Shown here piece after piece: positions 17,109-25,670 of a stretch of DNA of 40,794 nt. The position numbers were made by a program, and so were the translations under genes. The DNA comes from Rhodocyclaceae bacterium. Lineage in GTDB: Bacteria > Pseudomonadota > Gammaproteobacteria > Burkholderiales > Rhodocyclaceae. Under the pieces are notes generated by a model. It did no database searches and had not been told where the DNA came from. It saw only the letters and a list, made by a program, of their open reading frames with translations. How positions within the stretch are numbered: position 1 is the stretch's first letter; each line of letters starts with the position of its first letter. The DNA lies in NCBI GenBank assembly GCA_020445765.1, contig JAGRFY010000128.1, positions 1 through 40,794 on the forward strand, read 5' to 3'.

Positions 17109-18386
17109 ATGGCCAACATCGTCATCATCGGTGCCGGCATCGGCGGGCTGCCGATGGCCTACGAAATGCGCGATCTGCTGCGCCCGGAAGACCGCATCAC
17201 GGTGATCGCGAAGGATCCGAAGTTCCACTTCGTGCCGTCCAACCCCTGGGTGGCGGTGAGCTGGCGCAAGCGGGAAGAGATCGAGGTCGACCCGGCCGAG
17301 GTGCTGGCCAGGCGCGACATCGACTTCATCCCGATCGGCGTCGCCCGCGTCAAGCCCGCCGAAAACGAAGTGCAGTTGGCTGACGGGCGCAGCATCGCCT
17401 ACGACTACCTGGTGATCGCCACCGGTCCGAAGCTCGCGTTCGACGAAGTACCGGGGCTCGGCCCGGACGGACACACCCAGTCGGTGTGCCACGTCGACCA
17501 CGCGGTCACCGCCGAAGCGGGCTGGCAGCGCTTCGTCGCCGACCCTGGGCCGGTGGTGGTCGGCGCGGTGCAGGGCGCCTCCTGCTTTGGCCCGGCCTAC
17601 GAGTTCGCGATGATCGTCGATTCGGATCTGCGCAAGCGACGCATCCGCGACCGCGTGCCGATGACCTTCGTCACGTCCGAGCCCTACATCGGACACCTCG
17701 GACTGGGCGGCGTCGGCGATTCGAAGGGCATCATGGAATCGGCCTTTCGCGACCGCCACATCAAGTGGATCTGCAACGCGAAGGTCGAGCGGATCGACGA
17801 TGGCGTGATGCACGTGATCGAGCACGACGAGGACGGCATCGAGAAGCGGCGCCACGAAGTGCCGTTCAAGTACTCGATGATGCTGCCTGCGTTCAAGGGT
17901 GTCGATGCGGTGTTCGGCATCGAAGGCCTGACCAATCCCCGCGGTTTCATCCTGATCGACCAGCACCAGCGCAACCCGACCTTTCGCAATGTCTTCGCGG
18001 TCGGCGTCTGTGTCGCGATTCCGCCGGTGGAGGTGACGCCGGTTCCGACCGGAACGCCAAAGACCGGCTACATGATCGAGTCGATGGTGACGGCGACGGC
18101 GCACAACATCCGGGCCCTGATCGACGGTCGCGAGCCCACCGAGACCGCCACCTGGAATGCGGTGTGCCTTGCCGATTTCGGCGACACCGGCGCTGCCTTC
18201 GTCGCGCTGCCCCAGATCCCGCCGCGCAACCTCAACTGGTTCTCCCAGGGCAAGTGGGTGCATCTGGCGAAGATCGCGTTCGAAAAGTACTTTCTGCGCA
18301 AGATGCGCAAAGGCACGACCGAACCAGTCTATGAGAAGGTCGTCATGAAGGCGGTCGGCATCGCCAAGCTGCGCAAGGAGTCCTGA
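17109..18386 (+). CDS. sqr: Sulfide:quinone oxidoreductase
   Basis: 425-residue FAD-dependent membrane-associated enzyme that oxidises sulfide to sulfur/polysulfide and passes electrons to quinone. The N-terminal dinucleotide motif is GAGIGGLPMAYEM, followed by FVPSNPWVAVSW. The three catalytic cysteines of the Acidithiobacillus ferrooxidans-type enzyme are present: C127 (QSVCHVDHA), C159 (GASCFGPAYE) and C353 (WNAVCLADFGD). The quinone-site stretch PPVEVTPVPTGTPKTGYMIESM and the amphipathic C-terminal tail (HLAKIAFEKYFLRKM) that anchors to the membrane are also present. A flavocytochrome c flavoprotein was considered, but there is no signal peptide and no cytochrome partner. GGGAGGAGGG at 17091-17100 supports the ATG at 17109. 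Confidence 0.94.
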   Translation: MANIVIIGAGIGGLPMAYEMRDLLRPEDRITVIAKDPKFHFVPSNPWVAVSWRKREEIEVDPAEVLARRDIDFIPIGVARVKPAENEVQLADGRSIAYDYLVIATGPKLAFDEVPGLGPDGHTQSVCHVDHAVTAEAGWQRFVADPGPVVVGAVQGASCFGPAYEFAMIVDSDLRKRRIRDRVPMTFVTSEPYIGHLGLGGVGDSKGIMESAFRDRHIKWICNAKVERIDDGVMHVIEHDEDGIEKRRHEVPFKYSMMLPAFKGVDAVFGIEGLTNPRGFILIDQHQRNPTFRNVFAVGVCVAIPPVEVTPVPTGTPKTGYMIESMVTATAHNIRALIDGREPTETATWNAVCLADFGDTGAAFVALPQIPPRNLNWFSQGKWVHLAKIAFEKYFLRKMRKGTTEPVYEKVVMKAVGIAKLRKES

Positions 18387-18415
18387 CCGCGCCCGCACCG
18401 CCGGAACCGCGCACG

Positions 18416-18432
18416 GCGCCCGGCACGGGCGC
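18416..18432 (+). terminator. Weak hairpin after sqr
   Basis: GCGCCC (18416-18421) pairs with GGGCGC (18427-18432) around a 5-nt loop, 30 bp after the sqr stop. It is followed by TTGCGC only. The rest of the 232-bp gap up to the next gene shows nothing convincing. Confidence 0.3.
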
Positions 18433-18618
18433 TTGCGCTGGCGTTGCAGCGGGGGCATGATCGGCGGCTGGCAGGCGCCTGTCCGACGCTGCAAGCACGT
18501 CGGGCCGGCACCGATGACGATCGACGGCCCGGGAGGGCGCGTCGTCCAGCGCGAAGACGCTGGCCGAATGCGCGGGTGACGGTCGGTTTCCCACCGAACC
18601 CCAGCCACCCGGACTCCG

Positions 18619-19932
18619 ATGAACGACCCTCGCACCAAGTCTGCCGGCAGCCATTCCGAGCACCCGCTGCGCTACAAGCTCAACAATGAACTCCATGCCC
18701 GCCCACCGGTGGCGGTCCGCTGCCCGCAGGCGGTCTCCTACGTCGCCCTGACCCACGACGACAGCACGATCGAACAGCAGGTCGCACACCTTCGCCGTCT
18801 CGCCGAGGCCTTCGCGGTGCCCCTGCCGGAAGTCGACGGCGACCATCTGCTGCTGACCACGCCCCGCTTTCGTCTGAAGTGGGAGCGCCACTCCGAATTC
18901 TCCTGCTATACCTTCTTCCGCGACATCGACGGCGGGGACGACGATACCACCGCGATCGAGGCGCTGCCGCCACGCTGGCTCGAGGCGATTCCCGGCAGCC
19001 TGCTGGTCGCGACCCACTTGAGCCTGCACAGCGCCGAGAGGCTGACCCCCGATTCGGTCATGGCCAGTGCATCGCGCGAGGGCTCGCAGATGATCGCGAC
19101 GCGGGTCGCCGACGGCGGTGCCTGGGTATTCACCGATTTCCTGCTCACCGACGGCTGGACCCGGTTTCTGGTACTCGACGAAAAGCTGACCCCGCGCCAG
19201 ACCGGACGCATGGTCCAGCGCCTGCTCGAGATCGAGACCTACCGCATGACCGCGCTGCTGGCATTCCCGGTCGCCCGCGAGGTCGGCAAACTGCTCAACC
19301 GCGCCGAAGGCGAACTGGCCGACCTGATGGACCGGATCGTCGCCGCGAGCACGCCCGAGGACGAGCGCAATGTGCTCGGGCGCCTGACCCGCTTGGCCGC
19401 CGAGGTCGAACGCTCGGTGGCCCGTTCGACCTTCCGCTTCGGCGCGGCGGCAGCCTACCACCGGCTGGTGGAGCACCGCATCGACGAGCTTCGCGAACTG
19501 CGGGTGGCGGGCTTCACGACGATCAAGGAGTTCATGGACCGCCGACTGACGCCGGCGATCAGTACCTGTGCCGCAAATGCACGGCGACAGGACGACCTGT
19601 CGGGACGGATCGCCCGCAATTCGCAGTTGCTGCGCACCCGCGTCGACATCGAGCTGGAACGGCAGAACCAGGAACTGCTGGGCCAGATGAACCGTCGGGC
19701 CAAGTTGCAGTTGCGCCTGCAGGAGACCGTCGAAGGGCTGTCGGTGGTCGCGATCACCTACTACGCATCGCAACTCGTCAATTACCTGGCGAAGGGCGCC
19801 AAGGGCCTGATCTCGCCGATGACCCCGGAAGCGATCACCGCGGTTTCGATCCCGCTGATCGGCGGCCTGGTGGCCTTCGGCCTGCACCGCATGCGCAAGG
19901 CGCTGGCTTCCGCCGAGGGCGAACACGACTAG
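18619..19932 (+). CDS. DUF3422 family membrane-anchored protein
   Basis: 437-residue protein matching the DUF3422 family, common in betaproteobacteria and of unknown function. The conserved N-terminus includes LNNELHARP and ALTHD. A long, charged, probably helical middle section carries two HR-type stretches (LLEIETYRMTALLAFPVARE and LLRTRVDIELERQNQELLGQ). Two C-terminal membrane helices lie at about residues 371-393 and 407-426, separated by a short loop (GLISPMTPEAI). The layout recalls a cytoplasmic coiled-coil body tethered to the inner membrane. No catalytic motif is evident. The start at 18619 has only a poor ribosome site, but LRYKLNNELH near residue 15 matches the family start. Confidence 0.85.
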   Translation: MNDPRTKSAGSHSEHPLRYKLNNELHARPPVAVRCPQAVSYVALTHDDSTIEQQVAHLRRLAEAFAVPLPEVDGDHLLLTTPRFRLKWERHSEFSCYTFFRDIDGGDDDTTAIEALPPRWLEAIPGSLLVATHLSLHSAERLTPDSVMASASREGSQMIATRVADGGAWVFTDFLLTDGWTRFLVLDEKLTPRQTGRMVQRLLEIETYRMTALLAFPVAREVGKLLNRAEGELADLMDRIVAASTPEDERNVLGRLTRLAAEVERSVARSTFRFGAAAAYHRLVEHRIDELRELRVAGFTTIKEFMDRRLTPAISTCAANARRQDDLSGRIARNSQLLRTRVDIELERQNQELLGQMNRRAKLQLRLQETVEGLSVVAITYYASQLVNYLAKGAKGLISPMTPEAITAVSIPLIGGLVAFGLHRMRKALASAEGEHD

Positions 19933-19993
19933 CCCGGCGGCTGCCGATCCGGCGTGCCGGACGTAAGGCATCGCCGGTTCGGCCGGTCAGAAT

Positions 19994-20020
19994 CCTGACG
20001 CACACCATGCGCGCGTCAGG
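19994..20020 (+). promoter_or_regulatory. Hairpin overlapping the ribosome site of the nrtS-like gene
   Basis: CCTGACGC (19994-20001) pairs with GCGTCAGG (20013-20020). The right arm includes the first three bases of the AGGAGG ribosome site (20018-20023) of the gene starting at 20035, so folding could reduce its translation. It may also serve as the end of the DUF3422 transcript. Confidence 0.4.
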
Positions 20021-20034
20021 AGGAACGGAATTGC

Positions 20035-20256
20035 ATGTCGGAACTGCTGAGACTCGCCTGCCGCCCGCGTACCTTGCGCACCTCGGCCTGTATTGCCCTG
20101 ACGGTGGGTTCGATCCTGAATCTGGTCAATCAGGGCGATCGCCTGCTCGGCACGATGCCGATCGAATGGGGGCGCGTGCTGCTGAATTTTCTAGTACCTT
20201 TCTGCGTAGCCAGCGCCAGCGCGGCGCTCAACGCCAGGGAACGGGAAAGGGAGTGA
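20035..20256 (+). CDS. nrtS: NrtS-like small nitrate/nitrite transporter
   Basis: 73-residue protein with two membrane helices, about residues 16-33 and 46-65. The conserved elements VGSILNLVNQGD and LLNFLVPFCVAS fit NrtS, a two-helix nitrate/nitrite transport protein characterised in cyanobacteria and found as small homologues in proteobacteria. Uptake of nitrate or nitrite is therefore family knowledge, not shown here. AGGAGG at 20018-20023 supports the ATG at 20035. The sigma-factor gene starts 2 bp after its stop, so the two are one transcription unit. No nitrate reductase gene is in the window. Confidence 0.65.
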   Translation: MSELLRLACRPRTLRTSACIALTVGSILNLVNQGDRLLGTMPIEWGRVLLNFLVPFCVASASAALNARERERE

Positions 20257-20258
20257 GG

Positions 20259-20864
20259 ATGAACGACGCCGCCGTCGGCCGGATCGACTGGAACGACCCG
20301 TCGATCGCGAAGATCCGCCGCGATATGCTTCGCTTCGCCCAGCTGCAGCTGCGTGATGCTGGAGCGGCCGAGGACATGGTGCAGGAAGCGCTGTTTTCGG
20401 CGATGAAGTACGAAGCCAGCTTCGCCGGCCGATCGGCGCTGAAGACCTGGATGTTCTCGATCCTGCGCAACAAGATCGTCGATCACATCCGCAAGAGTTC
20501 GCGCGAGATCGCCGGTGCCGATCTGGTCGCGGGCAGTGCCGAGGACGGCGACGACTTCGACGCGCTGTTCGACGAGCGCGGCCACTGGAATCCGGAGGAT
20601 CGCCCGCCGACCTGGGCAGATCCCGAGTCCTCGCTGTCACAACAGCAGTTCTGGGAGGTCTTCGACGCCTGTCTCGATCGCCTGCCGCCGAAGACTTCAC
20701 GGGTATTCATGATGCGCGAGTTCCTCGACCTCGATACCGACGAGATCTGTGCGGAACTCGGCATCAGCACCAGCAACTGCTGGGTGATCCTTCACCGCGC
20801 CCGCGCCGGCCTGCGCATGTGCCTGGACCGCGACTGGTTCGGCCAGGAGGATGCGCCATGCTGA
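20259..20864 (+). CDS. ECF-type sigma-70 family sigma factor
   Basis: 201-residue sigma factor with only regions 2 and 4. Region 2 (about residues 20-80) contains DMVQEALFSAMKYEASFAG and LKTWMFSILRNKIVDHIRK. An unusually long acidic, aromatic linker follows (about 85-130, with FDERGHWNPEDRPPTW). Region 4 (about 135-190) contains LPPKTSRVFMMREFLDLDTDEIC and the helix-turn-helix ISTSNCWVILHRAR. The ATG at 20259 is preceded by GGGAG; a longer upstream frame overlaps nrtS and was rejected. Its stop lies inside the anti-sigma gene, as usual for sigma/anti-sigma pairs. The target promoter motif and the signal are unknown. Confidence 0.92.
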   Translation: MNDAAVGRIDWNDPSIAKIRRDMLRFAQLQLRDAGAAEDMVQEALFSAMKYEASFAGRSALKTWMFSILRNKIVDHIRKSSREIAGADLVAGSAEDGDDFDALFDERGHWNPEDRPPTWADPESSLSQQQFWEVFDACLDRLPPKTSRVFMMREFLDLDTDEICAELGISTSNCWVILHRARAGLRMCLDRDWFGQEDAPC

Positions 20865-21052
20865 GCTGCAAGGAAGTGAATCGTCTGTGCTCGGAGGAAC
20901 AGGATCGCAAGCTGTCACTGACCGAGCGCATCAACCTGCGCATGCATCTCGCGATCTGCAAGGCGTGCACCAATTTTCGTGACCAGATGCGCTTCCTGCG
21001 CTCCGCGACCCGTCGCTACCGGGAGGGCCAGCGCGGCCCCGCAGAAGACTGA
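20858..21052 (+). CDS. ZAS-type zinc-finger anti-sigma factor
   Basis: 64-residue protein with the HxxxCxxC zinc motif of anti-sigma factors (H30, C34, C37; HLAICKAC) and candidate fourth ligands C4 or C11. Proteins of this family (zf-HC2, RsrA/ChrR-like) hold their sigma factor inactive and release it on oxidation or metal loss. There is no transmembrane segment, so it is cytoplasmic. The ATG at 20858 overlaps the last seven bases of the sigma gene and has AGGAGG at 20845-20850. A 13-residue longer start at 20819 was rejected because it lies deep in the sigma gene without a ribosome site. Confidence 0.85.
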   Translation: MLSCKEVNRLCSEEQDRKLSLTERINLRMHLAICKACTNFRDQMRFLRSATRRYREGQRGPAED

Positions 21053-21060
21053 GGCCTGCC

Positions 21061-21873
21061 GTGGGTAGCTTGCTCGGCTGGCTGGGCGGCTGCATCGGAC
21101 GCTACCTGTCCCAGCCGGTCGAGATCGATCACCTGACGCCACCGACCGAGCCGCGGGGCCTGCTCGAGACCCTGCAACCAGGCGACGTGCTGCTGGTTGA
21201 AGGCAACAGCCGGGTCAGCGGCATCATCAAGTACCTGACTCAGTCGACCTGGTCCCATGCCGCACTCTTCGTCGGCGATCGCCTGAGCACGATCGTCGGT
21301 GCCCCGAACCCGGCCTTCGTCGAGGCCGACATCGTGGACGGCGTCCGCGCGGTCACCGCGGATGCCTACGCCGGTCTGCCGACCCGGATCTGCCGACCGG
21401 CCGGCATCGCGCCGGAGGACCTGCAACGGGTGCTGGATTTCGCGATCACCCGCATCGGCCATCAGTACGATCTGCGCAACGTCATCGACCTGGCACGCTA
21501 CCTGTTTCCGACGCCACCGGTGCCGCAGCGATTCCGACGGCGGATGCTGTCGCTGGGCAGCGGAGATCCGACCCGTGCGATCTGCTCGACCCTGATCGCG
21601 CAGGCCTTCCAGTCGGTGCGCTACCCGATCCTGCCGCGCACGGTGCGGATCGCCGGCGACGATCCGGATTGCCCCGAGTGCGTCGAGGAAGTGATGCAAT
21701 TGCGCCACTTCAGCCTGTTCGCACCGCGAGACTTCGATGTCTCGCCCTACTTCGAGATCGTCAAGCCGGGTATCGCCAGGGCCAAGGCCCACCGCCAGCT
21801 GGCCTGGATCGACCATGGCCGTGCAAGCCGGTTCACCGGCCCCCACCGCAGCCACCGCGCACCGATGCAGTGA
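21061..21873 (+). CDS. YiiX/YebB-like permuted papain-fold hydrolase
   Basis: 270-residue protein of the permuted NlpC/P60 (YiiX/YebB, DUF830-like) type. LQPGDVLLVEGNSRVSG leads to WSHAALFVG with the presumed catalytic His66. The presumed nucleophile Cys175 is in AICSTLIAQAF, giving the His-before-Cys order of the permuted fold. Members cleave amide or thioester bonds in peptides, cell wall or lipids; the substrate here is unknown. The start is a GTG at 21061 with GAGG at 21050-21053, 8 bp after the anti-sigma gene, so it is probably part of that operon and perhaps the sigma factor's main output. No clear signal peptide was seen. Confidence 0.8.
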   Translation: MGSLLGWLGGCIGRYLSQPVEIDHLTPPTEPRGLLETLQPGDVLLVEGNSRVSGIIKYLTQSTWSHAALFVGDRLSTIVGAPNPAFVEADIVDGVRAVTADAYAGLPTRICRPAGIAPEDLQRVLDFAITRIGHQYDLRNVIDLARYLFPTPPVPQRFRRRMLSLGSGDPTRAICSTLIAQAFQSVRYPILPRTVRIAGDDPDCPECVEEVMQLRHFSLFAPRDFDVSPYFEIVKPGIARAKAHRQLAWIDHGRASRFTGPHRSHRAPMQ

Positions 21874-22013
21874 ATTCGCGGAATTGCCTGCAAGGGCCGA
21901 CGACCGGAGACGTGCACAGCGGCCAAAGCGGGCGTTCGGCCCGGTCGGATCGCCCCCGGTCAGGCGATGCACTGCCCGCGCGATCGTCGGACGCACCCGG
22001 CGGCGGTTTCCGG

Positions 22014-22019
22014 GATAAT
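22014..22019 (+). promoter_or_regulatory. Possible -10 element for pepP
   Basis: GATAAT lies 37 bp before the pepP ATG, at the end of the 182-bp gap after the YiiX-like gene. It matches TATAAT at five of six bases, but no good -35 element is found 16-18 bp upstream. The rest of the gap has only a long-looped inverted repeat (GGGCCGA 21894 / TCGGCCC 21936). Confidence 0.3.
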
Positions 22020-22055
22020 CGCAGAATCTGCCGCACTCTTGCCGTACGGAGCGAA

Positions 22056-23381
22056 ATGAGCGACCCATCCCCATTCAAGGCGCGCCGCGACCGCCTGCTG
22101 GCCCGCATGGCCGAGCGTGGCGGCGGCGTCGCAGTGGTGCCGACGGCGCCCGAAGTGATCCGCAATCGGGACACGCATTACCGCTATCGTCACGACAGCT
22201 ACTTCTACTATCTGACCGGTTTCCGCGAACCCGAGGCGCTGCTGCTGCTGGTCGCCGGTGACGCCCCGCGCGCGATCCTGCTGTGTCGCGAGAAGGATCC
22301 GGAGCGCGAGATCTGGGATGGCTTTCGCCACGGCCCGGACGCGGCCCGCGAGCAATTCGCGATGGACGAGGCCCATGCCATCGGCGCGCTCGACGAGGTG
22401 CTCGCCGAGAACCTCGCCAATCAGCCGGCGATCTACTACGCGCTCGGCCACGATGTGACCTGGGACCAGCGCCTGACGCGCGCCCTCAATTCGGTCCGTG
22501 CCAATGCCCGCAGCGGTGTCGCCGCGCCGCCGACGATCCACGACGTACGCGCCCTGCTCGACGAGATGCGACTGATCAAGGACGCCTCCGAGATCGCGCT
22601 GATGCGGCGCGCCGCGGCGATTTCCGCCGAGGCCCACCGCCAGGCGATGCGAACCGCCAGGCCCGGCGTGTTCGAATACGAGGTCGAGGCCGTGGTCGAG
22701 CAGGCCTTTCGCCGCGCCGGCGCCCAGGCGCCGGCCTACCCGTCGATCGTCGCCAGCGGTCCAAACGCCTGCGTACTGCACTATGTCGACAACGAGCGGC
22801 GCATCGCCGACGGCGAGCTGCTGCTGATCGATGCCGGCTGCGAACTCGACGGCTACGCCTCCGACATCACCCGCAGCTTCCCGGTCGACGGACGGTTTTC
22901 GGGGCCCCAGCGCGACATCTACGAACTGGTGCTGGCGGCCCAGCAGGCGGCGGTACGGGAGACCCGCGCCGGCGCCCCCTGGAACGCGCCGCACGATGCC
23001 GCCGTCGCGATCCTCGCCCGCGGCCTGATCGACCTCGGCCTGCTGCACGGCAGCCTCGATACCGTGCTCGAGAACGAGGACTACCGTCGCTTCTACATGC
23101 ACCGCACCGGCCACTGGCTGGGCCTCGACGTCCACGACGCCGGCGAGTACAAGCAGGGCGGTGAATGGCGGCCGCTGGAGGCGGGCATGACGCTGACGAT
23201 CGAACCCGGCTGCTATGTCCGGCCGGCGGACGACGTTCCGGAGGTCTTCTGGAACATCGGCGTGCGCATCGAGGACGACGCCCTGGTGACCGCCGACGGC
23301 TGCGAACTGATGACCGCCGCGGCACCGAAGACGGTCGCCGAGATCGAGGACTGGATGGCGGCGCGCGGCGATGACGCATGA
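22056..23381 (+). CDS. pepP: Xaa-Pro aminopeptidase
   Basis: 441-residue M24B metallopeptidase that removes an N-terminal residue preceding proline. The N-terminal creatinase-like domain contains YRHDSYFYYLTGF. The C-terminal pita-bread domain has metal ligands D259 (LLIDAGCELDG) and D270 (SDITRSFPVDG), HWLGLDVHDAG with the ligand histidine, TIEPGCYV and GVRIEDDALV with the two glutamates. Spacing matches E. coli PepP (D260, D271). The ATG at 22056 follows GGAG at 22048-22051; a much longer in-frame extension upstream has no family similarity. ubiH begins inside its last 11 bases. Confidence 0.95.
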   Translation: MSDPSPFKARRDRLLARMAERGGGVAVVPTAPEVIRNRDTHYRYRHDSYFYYLTGFREPEALLLLVAGDAPRAILLCREKDPEREIWDGFRHGPDAAREQFAMDEAHAIGALDEVLAENLANQPAIYYALGHDVTWDQRLTRALNSVRANARSGVAAPPTIHDVRALLDEMRLIKDASEIALMRRAAAISAEAHRQAMRTARPGVFEYEVEAVVEQAFRRAGAQAPAYPSIVASGPNACVLHYVDNERRIADGELLLIDAGCELDGYASDITRSFPVDGRFSGPQRDIYELVLAAQQAAVRETRAGAPWNAPHDAAVAILARGLIDLGLLHGSLDTVLENEDYRRFYMHRTGHWLGLDVHDAGEYKQGGEWRPLEAGMTLTIEPGCYVRPADDVPEVFWNIGVRIEDDALVTADGCELMTAAAPKTVAEIEDWMAARGDDA

Positions 23382-24516
23382 CGTCCTGATCGTCGGCGCC
23401 GGTCCGGTCGGCACGGCGCTGGCGTTGGCCTTGCGGCATCGCGGGCTCGACGTCGCCATGGTCGACTCGCGGGTTCGCGGTGCCAGCGGCGGCGATCCAC
23501 GGGTGCTCGCGCTGTCGCTCGGATCCTGTCATACGCTGCGACGGCTCGGTGCCTGGGGCGCCCTCGACAGCACGCCGATCCGACACATCCATGTTTCGCA
23601 GGAGGCCGCTTTCGGCCGTACGCTGATCGACGCGGCAGAACTCGGCGTGGACGCCCTCGGCCACGTCGTGCGTGCCGGCGACCTCGCGCGGGCGCTCGAC
23701 GGCGCGCTCGGCGACGACGACGGCCTGACGATGATCGAGGGCAGTCGCGTCGCCAGCCTCGAGGCCGGCGATGACGACGTCGTGGTCGGCCTCGACGGCG
23801 AGCGGACCGCGGTCCGGGCACGTCTCGTGGCCTGCGCCGAGGGCGGCATCGACGAATCCGCCCCCGACGTCGTCAGCCGGGACTATCACCAGCATGCGGT
23901 GATCACGCTGGCAACCCCCGAGCGGCCGCACGAGAACCGCGCCTTCGAACGATTCACCGCCGGCGGCCCGCTGGCCCTGCTGCCATTCGGGTCGCGCTAC
24001 GCGGTGGTCCATACCGCCTCGCCCGACACAGCCGAGCATCTCGCCGCGCTCGACGACGTCGAATACATGGCCGAGGTCGAGCGGCGCCTCGCCGGTCGGG
24101 TACGACTGACCCGGGTCGAACCGCGGCTGCGATTTCCGCTGATGCTGCGCTACCGGCGCGTACCGGTCGGGGCACGGACGGTGTGGCTCGGCAATGCCGC
24201 CCAGACCCTGCATCCGGTGGCCGGCCAGGGCTTCAATCTCGCCCTGCGCGACGTCTGGGCACTGGCGACCGCCATCTCCGAAAACGGCGCCAGGGATGTC
24301 GGCGAGGCCCCGGTGCTGGCGCGCTACGCCCGCGCGCGGCGCATGGACCGACGCGCGACGATCGGCGTCACCGACGCGCTGGCAAGGCTGTTCAGCAACG
24401 ACATCGGACCGCTTGCAGCACTGCGCGGCGCGGGCCTGCTGACCCTCGACGCGTGCCCTCCGTTGCGCGGGCTGCTGGCCCGCACGATGATGTTCGGTGC
24501 CCGCGCCTGGTCCTGA
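23371..24516 (+). CDS. ubiH: UbiH/UbiF-family FAD monooxygenase
   Basis: 381-residue flavoprotein hydroxylase of ubiquinone biosynthesis. The N-terminal FAD motif is VGAGPVGTALALAL. The second FAD motif, WLGNAAQTLHPVAGQGFNLALRD, is nearly canonical for UbiH/UbiF/Coq6 enzymes. It overlaps pepP by 11 bp (translational coupling), and the pepP-ubiH order is conserved in many proteobacteria. Which ring position it hydroxylates cannot be settled by eye, since several paralogues share these motifs. Ubiquinone would be the electron acceptor for the SQR encoded upstream. Confidence 0.88.
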   Translation: MTHDVLIVGAGPVGTALALALRHRGLDVAMVDSRVRGASGGDPRVLALSLGSCHTLRRLGAWGALDSTPIRHIHVSQEAAFGRTLIDAAELGVDALGHVVRAGDLARALDGALGDDDGLTMIEGSRVASLEAGDDDVVVGLDGERTAVRARLVACAEGGIDESAPDVVSRDYHQHAVITLATPERPHENRAFERFTAGGPLALLPFGSRYAVVHTASPDTAEHLAALDDVEYMAEVERRLAGRVRLTRVEPRLRFPLMLRYRRVPVGARTVWLGNAAQTLHPVAGQGFNLALRDVWALATAISENGARDVGEAPVLARYARARRMDRRATIGVTDALARLFSNDIGPLAALRGAGLLTLDACPPLRGLLARTMMFGARAWS

Positions 24517-24613
24517 CGACCTTCGTGCCCGGCCCGTTCCCGACAGAGGTCGGCACTCGCGCACGCTTGTCGAGGCAGCTGTCATTTTCACGGCGAAGCG
24601 TCCTTCCATCGGG

Positions 24614-24619
24614 TAGAAT
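24614..24619 (+). promoter_or_regulatory. Probable -10 element of the dusB-fis operon
   Basis: TAGAAT (five of six consensus bases) sits 28 bp before the dusB ATG in a 131-bp gap. No good -35 is seen at standard spacing. Just upstream the sequence has a short AT-rich run (TTTTCA, 24585). Confidence 0.4.
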
Positions 24620-24647
24620 CCGCACTTTCCCCGCTTGCCGCGACTCG

Positions 24648-25670
24648 ATGAAACTCGCCGGTTTTGACCTGCGGAACAACGTCTTTTTGGCGCCGATGGC
24701 CGGCGTCACGGACCGCCCGTTCCGGCAGGTCGCACGCCGCATGGGCGCCGGTCTGGCAGTCTCCGAAATGGTCACGTCCAATGCCCTGCTCTACGCCACC
24801 GAGAAGACCCGGCGGCGCACCGACCATAGCGGCGAATGCGGACCGATCAGCGTCCAGATCGCCGGTGCGGCGCCCCAGATGATGGCCGACGCCGCACGGC
24901 ACAACGTCGCCCGCGGCGCCGACATCATCGACATCAACATGGGCTGCCCGGCGAAGAAGGTCTGCAATGTCGCGGCCGGCTCGGCGCTGATGCGGGACGA
25001 GCGCCTGGTGCGCGAAATCCTCGAGGCGGTGGTCACCGCAGTGCCCGATACGCCGGTGACACTGAAGTGCCGCACCGGCTGGGACCGCGACAGTCGCAAC
25101 GTGCTGACCATCGCGCGCATCGCCGAGGCCACCGGCATCCGCGCGCTGACGATCCACGGCCGCACCCGCGAAGACCGCTACACCGGTGAGGCGGAATACG
25201 ACTCGATCGCGATCGTCAAGCAGGCGGTCGGCATTCCGGTGATCGCCAACGGCGACATCGATTCGGCGCCGAAGGCGAGGTACGTGCTCGACCGCACCGG
25301 CGCCGATGCGGTGATGGTCGGGCGGGCCGCCCAGGGACGACCCTGGATCTTCGCCGAGATCGAGCACTACCTGGCGACCGGCGAACGGATGCCGGCCCCC
25401 AGCGCCGAACGCGTCCACCGCACCTGTCGCGATCACGTCGAGGACATCCATGCCTTCTACGGCGGGCCGGCCGGCGTGCGCATCGCCCGCAAGCACATCG
25501 GCTGGTACGTGCGGGGCATCGCTGGCGCACACCAGTTTCGCCAGCACATGGTCCTTCTCGAGCATCCCGCCGAGCAGCTCGATGCCCTGGACCACTTCTT
25601 CCACGAACTGCGCCAGCCGGCCTCGTGGGACCACGAGACCCCGATTCTTGCCGAGGAACTGGCCGCATGA
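24648..25670 (+). CDS. dusB: tRNA-dihydrouridine synthase B
   Basis: 340-residue FMN enzyme that reduces specific uridines in the tRNA D-loop. LAPMAGVTDRPFR is at the N-terminus. The catalytic-cysteine region INMGCPAKKVCN, the FMN/phosphate motif TIHGRTR, and GVPVIANGDI- and VMVGRAAQGRPW-like segments complete the barrel, followed by the helical C-terminal tRNA-binding domain. The ATG at 24648 starts at the family-typical position. Its stop overlaps the fis start (ATGA), the classical dusB-fis arrangement of beta- and gammaproteobacteria. Confidence 0.96.
   Translation: MKLAGFDLRNNVFLAPMAGVTDRPFRQVARRMGAGLAVSEMVTSNALLYATEKTRRRTDHSGECGPISVQIAGAAPQMMADAARHNVARGADIIDINMGCPAKKVCNVAAGSALMRDERLVREILEAVVTAVPDTPVTLKCRTGWDRDSRNVLTIARIAEATGIRALTIHGRTREDRYTGEAEYDSIAIVKQAVGIPVIANGDIDSAPKARYVLDRTGADAVMVGRAAQGRPWIFAEIEHYLATGERMPAPSAERVHRTCRDHVEDIHAFYGGPAGVRIARKHIGWYVRGIAGAHQFRQHMVLLEHPAEQLDALDHFFHELRQPASWDHETPILAEELAA

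Noticed and set aside
17109-18386. Flavocytochrome c sulfide dehydrogenase flavoprotein (FccB)
   Set aside because: No Tat or other signal peptide, no cytochrome partner, and the cysteine pattern and amphipathic C-terminus are those of SQR.
18343-19971. 542-codon open frame on the - strand
   Set aside because: Antisense to the DUF3422 gene, which has family similarity and membrane helices.
21669-22055. Long upstream extension of pepP
   Set aside because: It overlaps the YiiX-like gene and shows no PepP similarity; length and metal-ligand spacing fit the start at 22056.
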